A DNA stretch of 64,000 nt from CAVZZG01 sp963779685 (GTDB lineage Bacteria > Actinomycetota > Thermoleophilia > Gaiellales > F1-60-MAGs149), in assembly GCA_963779685.1 (NCBI GenBank), contig CAVZZG010000001.1:558001-622000 (forward strand), read 5' to 3'. The position numbers and the translations under genes are program-made. The notes under the pieces are model-generated. The model saw only the letters and a list, made by a program, of their open reading frames with translations, was not told the DNA's origin and did no database searches. Below, piece after piece: positions 57,639-64,000 of the stretch (position 1 is the stretch's first letter; each line of letters begins with the position of its first letter).

Positions 57639-58616
57639 ATGTGCATCTTGTGGATTGGCATCGCCGTCGTCGCGATGCTCGTCGCGGGATGCGCGGGGAC
57701 GACGGTGCCCTCCACCGTGCGACCGACGGTCTCGTCGTCAGCCGCGGGCGGCGCGGCGTCGGTGCCGGTGCCGGCCGTGACCCAGCTCGTCGCTCCCGGC
57801 GCGACGATCACGAAGGTCACGGGCGGGCTCTCGTTCGCGGAGGGGCCGTTGTGGCTGTCCGATGGTCGCCTGATCGTGAGCGATGTCAACGGTGACGCGG
57901 TCCTGGCCGTTACGGCGGACGGTGCGAAGAGCGACTTTCGACGTCCGAGCCGATCCGCCAACGGGCACGCGCTCGACCGCAGCGGGCTGGTGGTGGAGGC
58001 CGACGGTGGAGATGACACGCACCACGGCTCGGTCTCGAGGATCAACGCGGACGGTTCGGCGACGGTGCTCGCCGACAGCTTTCACGGTAAGCACTTCAAC
58101 TCGCCAAACGATCTGATCGTGAAACGCGATGGCACGATCTGGTTCACCGACCCGACCTTCGACGAGCACTTCGGCGCCGAGCTACGTTTCAGCGGCGTCT
58201 ACCGATTCGATCCCAAGACCCGCGCCGTGACGCTCGTATCCAAGGTGCTGAGCGAGCCGAACGGGATCGCGTTCTCGCCCGACGAGAAGACGCTCTACGT
58301 CAGCGACACCACCCGCGACCAGCTCTCGTCGTTTGCCGTCGCCGCTGACGATAGCGTCGGGCCGGCACGAGACTTCGGCGAGTTCACCGACGGCTGCGAC
58401 GGGATCGGTGTCGACGAGCAGGGCAATGTCTGGGCAACCACCTGCGGCTCGAACGTGGACGTCACGACTGCGACCGGCGTCAACCTCGGCGATATCACGT
58501 TTCCGGGGACGACGACCAACCTCGCGTGGGGTGGCGCGGATGGCAAGACCCTGTTCGTCACCACCCAGCAGGGCGACGTCTACAGCCTGGCACTTACCGT
58601 ACGAGAGACGCATTGA
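57639..58616 (+). CDS. SMP-30/gluconolactonase-like lipoprotein
   Basis: 325 residues from ATG 57639, with GGGAGG upstream. Lipoprotein signal with lipobox LVAGC. The rest is a six-bladed SMP-30/gluconolactonase propeller: FAEGPLWLSDGRLIVSDVNG (metal Glu), NSPNDLIVKRDGTIWFTDP (Asn ligand) and SEPNGIAFSPDEKTLYVSD (Asn and Asp ligands). It likely hydrolyses a lactone at the cell surface. With the LuxR gene it forms the fourth integrated segment. Confidence 0.85.
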   Translation: MCILWIGIAVVAMLVAGCAGTTVPSTVRPTVSSSAAGGAASVPVPAVTQLVAPGATITKVTGGLSFAEGPLWLSDGRLIVSDVNGDAVLAVTADGAKSDFRRPSRSANGHALDRSGLVVEADGGDDTHHGSVSRINADGSATVLADSFHGKHFNSPNDLIVKRDGTIWFTDPTFDEHFGAELRFSGVYRFDPKTRAVTLVSKVLSEPNGIAFSPDEKTLYVSDTTRDQLSSFAVAADDSVGPARDFGEFTDGCDGIGVDEQGNVWATTCGSNVDVTTATGVNLGDITFPGTTTNLAWGGADGKTLFVTTQQGDVYSLALTVRETH

Positions 58617-58867
58617 CGCGCTGCGCCCGCGTGAGGCTCCGTGATCCCCGGAAGCCGCTCCTGTGTCTGTAGGAGTGGGTCCGACTATCCTCGGCTCGGT
58701 CGACCCATGGAGAGTTTGGAGCCGGCTCGGCAGTGTAGATGAGAGCGATCGCACCTCCGCGGTAGCGACTCAGGCGCCTTTCGACGGCGCGCCCTGTCCG
58801 CACCTTGGGGCCCGACGTTCGGCCGTGAAGGCAGTCAACCTCAGTGAACAGGTGGGAGGCGATCTCC

Positions 58868-59043
58868 CCTGCATTTGCGTACTGATTCGACTCGATCCGA
58901 CTCACGGCGTCTACATGAGGGCGCAAGATGGTAAAGGAGGGGGTCTGCGATTCGAGTCCGCAAGAGAGTTTTCCCTGCAAATAGGCATATTTCTGAGGTG
59001 CTTGGAGCGGTGGAGCGGCGTCGTTTTCGCCTGTTTCTCGCCC
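58868..59043. repeat. Attachment-site copy 5: degenerate tRNA-Thr 3' half with arms
   Basis: The core 58928-58970 keeps most of the tRNA 3' half but has an inserted A and several substitutions, making it the most diverged copy. CCTGCATTT at 58868 lies on the left; TTTTCCCTGCAAAT and GGCATATTTCTGAGGTGCTTGGA follow, and TCGCCTGTTTCTCGCCC is at 59027-59043, the same offset as elsewhere. The remainder of 58617-59285 holds no gene. Confidence 0.75.
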
Positions 59044-59285
59044 ACTCGAGGAACAGCTCAGACAAGGCCGATCCCTCGGAGCAGAGCGGCGTGCGCCCCT
59101 ACTACCCCCACCCACGCGACCCGCAGGAGCGCCGGATTTCGTGGCGAGCGTCCCCAGCGCTTGGTCGGCCCAGGGAACTCGATGGAGATCTGGTAGTTCG
59201 AGCCGGCCGCGCTGACTACGAAGACCGCGGAGTCGCGGAGGCGGTTGACGACAGTGCTGCCGTCTCTCCGCCATCGGGCGCGCTG

Positions 59286-59579
59286 CTACGGCTCGATCAG
59301 CGTGTAGAACTCGCGGATTCGGGCCTCCAGGCGCGGGATCGCGTTGCCTAGGGCGATCGCCTTCACGTGTGGCGAGGCGAGGTGGGCCTGGTAGGCAGCC
59401 TCGTCGGTGTACTGCTCGTAGAAGAAGAAGACGCGCGGATCGCTCGCATCGCGGTGGGGCTGGTACATCAGGTTGCCGGGCTCCGCGCGGGACGGACCGG
59501 CAATCGCGGCGATGCATCGCGCAACCTCCTCCTCTTCGCCCGGTCTGGCGATCCACTTGGCGGAGACGACGTACGTCAT
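59286..59579 (-). CDS. Antibiotic-biosynthesis-monooxygenase-fold (ABM) protein
   Basis: 97 residues of one ABM dimeric alpha-beta barrel: YVVSAKWIARPGEEEEVARC, FFFYEQYTDEAAYQAHLASPH, then the C-terminal REFYTLIEP. Such proteins are cofactor-free monooxygenases, isomerases or quorum-signal-type enzymes. It lies 19 bases downstream of the beta-hydroxyacid dehydrogenase, likely the last gene of the leftward operon. Confidence 0.82.
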   Translation of the reverse strand: MTYVVSAKWIARPGEEEEVARCIAAIAGPSRAEPGNLMYQPHRDASDPRVFFFYEQYTDEAAYQAHLASPHVKAIALGNAIPRLEARIREFYTLIEP

Positions 59580-59598
59580 GGGGCGACTCCTCGGGGCG

Positions 59599-60471
59599 TC
59601 ATCGGACTTCGCGGCGTGGTATGCGGGCGAGCGCGGAGACGTCGTCGTCGCCGAATCCGGCGTCGACGAGGCGTTGTTCGAGGTCGGCGATGAGCCGGGT
59701 GACCGGCATGTCGACGTCGAGGGTTTCGGCTGCGGCGATGCCGATGCGGATGTCCTTGAGGTGCATCCAGAGCCGGAAGCCGAGTGGGTAGGTGCCTTCG
59801 ACGACGTTGGTGGATCGGTTGCGGAGGATCCACGAGTCGGCGGCGCCGCCGGTCAGGGCCTCGAGCAGATCGCTCATCGGCAGGCCCGCCTTCTGGCCGT
59901 ATACGAGTGCTTCGCCGAGGCAGGCGTAGGCGCCGGCCTGGTAGATCTGGTTGACGGCCTTCGCTGCCTGCCCCATTCCGACGCCGCCGAGGTGCGTGAT
60001 CCGGGTGCCGAAGCTCTCGAGCAGAGGCCGCGCGCGGTTGATGGCCTCGGGCTCGCCGCCGCAGAAGATGGAAAGCGTGCCGCGCTGGGCGCCTTCGGAG
60101 CCGCCCGACACGGGCGCGTCGACCAGGTAGGCGCCGCGTTCCCACAGCGCGGCGGCAGCGCGGCGCTCGGCTGCCGGCGACACAGTCGAGCAGTCGACGA
60201 CGACCGCGCCCTCGCGGATCGTCGCCGCGACTCCCTCCGCCCCGGAGATGACGGCCTCGAGGTCCGGGCTGTCGGGCACGCAGGTGAGCACCAGGTCGGC
60301 TTCCGAAGCGGCGTCGGCGGGGCTGCCGGTGCGGGTGGCGCCGAGTGCGGCCAGTGGCTCCTCGAGGATCCGTGCCTGGTCGTGGATGCGCAGATTGAAT
60401 CCGGCCTCGAGGGCGTGGCGCGCCATCGCGCCGCCCATCGTTCCGAGGCCGATGACACCGAGGGTCGTCAT
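59599..60471 (-). CDS. NAD(P)-dependent beta-hydroxyacid dehydrogenase (3-hydroxyisobutyrate type)
   Basis: 290 residues from ATG 60471, which overlaps the thioesterase stop (ATGA). Rossmann motif LGVIGLGTMGGAMARHALEAG, substrate loop VDAPVSGGSEGAQRGTLSIF and catalytic-lysine region GQAAKAVNQIYQAG. It is a different subfamily member from the one at 6994-7899. In this operon it could oxidise a 3-hydroxy-acid to a semialdehyde, next to an iron alcohol dehydrogenase. Confidence 0.87.
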   Translation of the reverse strand: MTTLGVIGLGTMGGAMARHALEAGFNLRIHDQARILEEPLAALGATRTGSPADAASEADLVLTCVPDSPDLEAVISGAEGVAATIREGAVVVDCSTVSPAAERRAAAALWERGAYLVDAPVSGGSEGAQRGTLSIFCGGEPEAINRARPLLESFGTRITHLGGVGMGQAAKAVNQIYQAGAYACLGEALVYGQKAGLPMSDLLEALTGGAADSWILRNRSTNVVEGTYPLGFRLWMHLKDIRIGIAAAETLDVDMPVTRLIADLEQRLVDAGFGDDDVSALARIPRREVR

Positions 60472-60911
60472 GCGGGTGCCTCCGTGAGCAGGGTGTGCAG
60501 CGCCTCGCGTGTGCGTGGTGGTATCGGGGCCGAGTTGCCGGTCGCGCGGTCGACGTAGACGTGGACGAAGTGGCCGGCGGCGACCGGCGCGCCTTCGTCG
60601 TTGCGGTAGACGGCGAGTTCGTAGCGGACGCTCGACCGCCCGATCTTGGTCACCCGCAGCGCGACGTGGAGCGTGTCGGGGAACGCGACCGGGCCGAAGT
60701 ACGAGCATCCCGTCTCCACGACGTAGCCGACGACGTCGCCGTCGTGGATGTCGAGCAGTCCCTGTTCGATCAGCCAGCCGTTGACGGCGGTGTCGAAGTA
60801 GCTGTAGTAGGCGACGTTGTTGACGTGGCCGTAGATGTCGTTGTCGGCCCACCGCGTCTGGATCGTCGTGCAGTGGGCGAACGCGGCTCTCGATGCCTGG
60901 CGCAGCGACAT
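60468..60911 (-). CDS. 4HBT-family acyl-CoA thioesterase
   Basis: 147 residues with a hot-dog fold; the motif RWADNDIYGHVNNVAYYSYFD contains the catalytic Asp of 4-hydroxybenzoyl-CoA thioesterase-like enzymes. Start overlaps the dehydrogenase stop upstream (TGATG), and its stop overlaps the next start. It would hydrolyse an acyl-CoA made by the ligase at 62078 or a downstream product. Confidence 0.87.
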   Translation of the reverse strand: MSLRQASRAAFAHCTTIQTRWADNDIYGHVNNVAYYSYFDTAVNGWLIEQGLLDIHDGDVVGYVVETGCSYFGPVAFPDTLHVALRVTKIGRSSVRYELAVYRNDEGAPVAAGHFVHVYVDRATGNSAPIPPRTREALHTLLTEAPA

Positions 60912-62081
60912 CAGTACGCCGCCCGGTAGATCGCGAGGGCATCGTCGAGGGACACGTCGCGCGGGTTGTTGACGAGCAGTCGCTGAACGTTCATCGCGTC
61001 GCGAGCCAGCATCGGGAGGGCGTCCTCCGGCACGCCGGTCTCGGCCAGGCCCTGGGCGTAGGGCATGCGGCCAATGAGCGCCGCGATCGCGTCGATGAAC
61101 TCCCGTGCACGCGCCTGCGGCGCCACCGCGCCGCCGGATGGCAGGATCGCGTCGGCCAGGGCGGCGTACGCGTCCGTGGCCTGCGGGAGGTTGAACCGGA
61201 GCGTCGGGACGAGCACCAGCGAATTCGAGAGGCCGTGAGCGAGGTGGTAGTGGCCGCCAAGTGGGTAGGCCAGGGCGTGGACGGCACCGACGGGCGCGTT
61301 CGCGAACGCCTTACCGGCCATGAGGGCGCCGAGCAGCATCTGCTCGCGGACGTCGCCGTCGCCGCCGTCGTGCACCGCCCGGTCGATGTTGGCGTACAGG
61401 AGTTGGAGCGCCTTGACGGCGAACATGTCCGAGAGGGGGTTCTTGGCGTGACGGCTGGTGAACGCCTCGATGGCGTGCACCATCGCGTCAATGCCGGTCA
61501 TCGCCGTGACGGCGGGCGGCAGCGCCAGCGTTAGGCTCGAGTCGAGCAGCGCCACGTCGGGGTACAGGAGTGGCGAGACGACGCCCACCTTCTCGTCGGT
61601 TCGGTGTCGTGACGATCGCGATCGGGGTGACCTCGGAGCCGGTGCCCGCCGTGGTCGGGACGGCGACGAGCGGCAGGCGAGGTCCGGTTGCGTTCCCGAC
61701 GCCGTAGACGTCGGCGAGCTGTTGGCTGCCGGGCGCGAGCAGCGCGACGAGCTTGGCGGTGTCGATTGCGCTGCCACCGCCGAGACCGACCACCAGCTCG
61801 GCATCCTCGGCCCGGGCGAGCGCGACCGCGGCGTGCACGACCTCTTCGGGCGGGTCGGGGCGCACGTCGGCGAACAGGATCGGCTCGAGCCCGGCAGCAC
61901 CGAGCGATTCGAGCACGGGTTCGACGATCCCGGCCTCGACCAGCCCGCGGTCCGTGACGACGAGGACGCGGCGCGCCGGTCCGGGCGGCAGATGCTCTGC
62001 CAGGCGGTAGGCGCTGCCCTGCATGCAGACGAGGCGGGGCGTGGTCTCGAACGTGAACCCGTTGGGAGCGATGGTCGTCAC
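60911..62081 (-). CDS. Iron-containing alcohol dehydrogenase, one frame break
   Basis: About 390 residues from GTG 62081 (overlapping the ligase stop). N-terminal half: GLGGGSAIDTAK (NAD site) and TTAGTGSEVTPIAIVT. After an extra base near 61600 the other frame continues EKVGVVSPLLYPDVALLD, GIDAMVHAIEAF and HALAYPLGGHYHLAHGLSN, with the iron-binding His residues. It belongs to the group including 1,3-propanediol/maleylacetate-type dehydrogenases. Probably oxidises a hydroxy-acid or alcohol intermediate. The break may be an assembly error. Confidence 0.82.
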
Positions 62082-63592
62082 GCCGTCGCCTCCTTCCTCG
62101 CGGCTTCTGCGGCCATCTCGCGCAGCTGGGTCTTGAGGACCTTGCCCATGGTGTTTCGTGGCAGCTCGGGGACGACGTGGACGCGCTTTGGGACCTTGTA
62201 GTTGGCGAGTCGCGACTTGCACCACCCGACGACCTGCGACGGCGTGGGCGGCGTCTCGCCGTCGGCGGGGACGACGAAGGCGGTGACCGCTTCGCCGAAG
62301 TCGGGGTGGGGCATCGCGACGACGGCCGACTCGCGGACCGCGCCGAGCTCGTCGATGGCGGCTTCGACCTCGGCCGGGTAGACGTTGTAGCCGCCGCTGA
62401 TGATCAGGTCGGTCTCGCGGCCGGTGATGGTGACGTAGCCGTCGGGATCCTGGCGGCCGAGGTCGCCGGTGCGGAAGAAGCCGTCGCGGGTGGAGGCCTC
62501 GCGGCTGGCGTCGGGCAGGTTCCAGTAGCCGTTGAACAGGCCCGGACCGCGGACCTGGATCATGCCCGCGGATCCGGCCGGGACCGGGTTGTCGTCCGCG
62601 TCGGCGATGCGGAGCTCGACGCCCGGTAGCGGTGGCCCGACGGAGCCGGGCCGGCGCTCGCCGTCGAGCGGGTTCGCGCACAGGATCATGGTCTCGGTCG
62701 CGCCGTAGCGCTCGACGATCTCGTGCCCTGTCCTGGTGGCGAACGCGCGCTGGTCGGCGGCAGTGAGCGGCGCTGAGCCCGAGGTGAAGAGCCGCACGCC
62801 GCCGCAGGCTGCACGTGTCAGGCGCTCGTCGGCCAGGAGCCGGTGGTAGTAGGTGGGGACGCCCATGAAGACGGTGGCGCGGGGCAGGGCGTCGATGACC
62901 GCGGCGGCATCGAACCGCTCCTGGAACAGCAGTCGCGCGCCGGCGGTGAGCGCGACGTTCGAGGAGACGAACAGGCCGTGGCCGTGGAAGAGCGGCAGTG
63001 TGTGGAGGAGGATGTCGGCGGTGTCGAACTCCCACTGATCGGCGAGGGTGACGGCGCAGTAGGACATCGCCCGGTGGCTCAGCATCGCGCCCTTCGGTCG
63101 GCCCGTCGTGCCGGAGGTGTAGAGCAGTGCCGCGGTGTCGTCGCCGAGGCGCGGTTCAACCGGCGCGTGGTCGTCGGCGTCGGCCGCGAGTTCGCCGAGC
63201 GACCCGCCGCCGTCGTGATCGAGCGTCAGCGCGAACGGGTGGAGGGCCGGGTCGAGTGCGTCCCGGCCGACGAACACCCGCGGCCTTCCGTCGGTGATGA
63301 GGTGGGCGAGTTCCGCGGGTCGGTAGGCTGTGTTTGCGGGCAGGAACACGAACCCGGCGTGAAGGCACGCCAGGTAGAGCGCGAGGGCGTGCGGGGACTT
63401 GTCGACCTGCACCGCGACCCGGTCGCCCGGCGTGCAGCCGGCGGTTCGGAGGGCGTTGGCGTACCGGGCGGACTTGGCGGCGAGCCAGGCGCGGGAGAGC
63501 AGCGTGCCGTCGGCCGTCTCGATGCACGTGGCCGTCGGGTCGTGGTCGACCGTCCGCCCGAACAGGTGGAAGAAGTTGGCGTCGTCGGGCAT
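62078..63592 (-). CDS. AMP-forming acyl-CoA ligase, malonyl-CoA synthetase (MatB)-like
   Basis: 504 residues. ATP motif LLYTSGTTGRPKGAML, then LPLFHGHGLFV and MGVPTYYHRLL, both typical of MatB-like enzymes, EIVERYGATETM, and the C-terminal catalytic Lys in RNTMGKVLKTQ. Activates a short carboxylate, plausibly malonate or methylmalonate, to its CoA thioester. Coupled by overlapping start/stop codons to genes on both sides. Confidence 0.85.
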   Translation of the reverse strand: MPDDANFFHLFGRTVDHDPTATCIETADGTLLSRAWLAAKSARYANALRTAGCTPGDRVAVQVDKSPHALALYLACLHAGFVFLPANTAYRPAELAHLITDGRPRVFVGRDALDPALHPFALTLDHDGGGSLGELAADADDHAPVEPRLGDDTAALLYTSGTTGRPKGAMLSHRAMSYCAVTLADQWEFDTADILLHTLPLFHGHGLFVSSNVALTAGARLLFQERFDAAAVIDALPRATVFMGVPTYYHRLLADERLTRAACGGVRLFTSGSAPLTAADQRAFATRTGHEIVERYGATETMILCANPLDGERRPGSVGPPLPGVELRIADADDNPVPAGSAGMIQVRGPGLFNGYWNLPDASREASTRDGFFRTGDLGRQDPDGYVTITGRETDLIISGGYNVYPAEVEAAIDELGAVRESAVVAMPHPDFGEAVTAFVVPADGETPPTPSQVVGWCKSRLANYKVPKRVHVVPELPRNTMGKVLKTQLREMAAEAARKEATA

Positions 63593-64000
63593 CAGGCTCG
63601 TCCGGGGCTTCCGAGGGTGGACGCGGCGTCGACAGCGCCGGTTTGGAGGGCCTCCTCCAGGCCGCCTTCGTCGTCGCGCTGTGGCTTCTCGAGCGCCTGC
63701 ATCGCAGCCGGGGGCAGGACCAGGAGTCGTGCGTCGGGCGCCATCGCGACGGAGGTCGCGCCGCTTCCGAGGGCGCCCTGGATCCCGCCGCCGCCGACCC
63801 CGTCGACGACGATGTCGATGCGGTCGCCGGCGCGGGCGAGCGCGCGGACCGTGAGTGCGAGGTGGGCGAGGTACTCCGAGAGGACGAGCCGCTCCTCGTC
63901 CGGTGTCGAGCGGTGTCCGGGCGTGTCGACCACCACCGTCGTCCGCCTCGGCGGCTCAGCGTGCAGCAGTGCCGTCGCGACGGCGAGCGCCTCCCGCGCG
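63592..64000 (-). CDS. Malonate-decarboxylase gamma-like carboxyltransferase subunit, cut by window edge
   Basis: The minus-strand frame is open to the right edge; only the last 135 or so codons are visible. It reads TVVVDTPGHRSTPDEERLVLSEYLAHLA, a glycine-rich GVGGGGIQGALGSGA, and LLVLPPAAMQALEKP, the pattern of the MdcE (gamma) carboxyltransferase-like subunit of biotin-independent malonate decarboxylase. ATGA overlap with the ligase start shows it is in the same operon. The assignment is moderate because the N-terminal half is outside the window. Confidence 0.6.
   Translation of the reverse strand, partial: AREALAVATALLHAEPPRRTTVVVDTPGHRSTPDEERLVLSEYLAHLALTVRALARAGDRIDIVVDGVGGGGIQGALGSGATSVAMAPDARLLVLPPAAMQALEKPQRDDEGGLEEALQTGAVDAASTLGSPGRA

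Noticed and set aside
17880..59065. Short minus-strand frames reading LLRTRTADPLL or ADSNRRPPPYH at each tRNA copy
   Set aside because: These are antisense translations of the repeated tRNA-Thr 3' half, not proteins; they recur only because the core is duplicated.

Overview
The window is high-GC DNA from an actinobacterium. Class Thermoleophilia (Solirubrobacterales-like) is my best guess. The support is dense coding with GTG/TTG starts and 4-base start/stop overlaps, Tat-exported substrate-binding and oxidase proteins, and a secreted collagen-like protein whose N-terminus (MKRPS...ATLALVVALSGTGYAA) is typical of that class. This is a judgement from memory of protein families, not from a database search. 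At least seven otherwise convincing genes carry single-base frame breaks, so either the assembly has residual indels or the region is decaying.

Region 1 (1-17.8 kb) looks like chromosomal backbone. It has a VanW-type cell-wall protein, an MMPL exporter, a cupin / SufR-like regulator / MFS block and a Rieske oxygenase. A divergent catabolic supercluster follows. Leftward run a zinc alcohol dehydrogenase, an enolase-superfamily sugar-acid dehydratase and a beta-hydroxyacid dehydrogenase. Rightward run a Tat lipoprotein solute-binding protein, two Dpp-type permeases, a fused double ATPase and a second enolase-superfamily enzyme, with an SDR facing them. Together they read as uptake plus dehydration/oxidation of a sugar acid or related hydroxy-acid.

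Region 2 (17.87 to at least 59 kb) is the notable part. An intact tRNA-Thr(GGT) gene is followed by four further copies of its 3' half (about 20.97, 34.25, 55.41 and 58.93 kb). Each copy begins at the anticodon loop and carries the same non-tRNA flanking motifs at nearly fixed distances. This is the signature of a tandem array of integrative elements stacked at one tRNA site. The four enclosed segments are about 3.1, 13.3, 21.2 and 3.5 kb. Their cargo is: (1) a membrane protein plus a NarL-type two-component system; (2) a GH15 glucoamylase-like enzyme, a TctC-like protein, a MarR-controlled metallo-hydrolase and an M24 peptidase-like enzyme; (3) a PucR regulator with P450 and ferredoxin, PilZ, collagen-like and RTX proteins, a second two-component system with an MMPL exporter, FAD oxidase, amine oxidase, and a TetR-controlled hydrolase/reductase pair; (4) a LuxR regulator, a secreted protein and an SMP-30 lipoprotein. 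No intact integrase is visible; one decayed integrase-like N-terminus lies at 52.3 kb. Copies and fragments of one IS481/IS3-like transposon are scattered through segments 2 and 3.

Region 3 (59.3-64 kb) is a tightly overlapped leftward operon: a malonate-decarboxylase-gamma-like protein (cut by the window edge), a MatB-like acyl-CoA ligase, an iron alcohol dehydrogenase, a 4HBT thioesterase, a beta-hydroxyacid dehydrogenase and probably a small monooxygenase. It resembles catabolism of a C3/C4 carboxylate.
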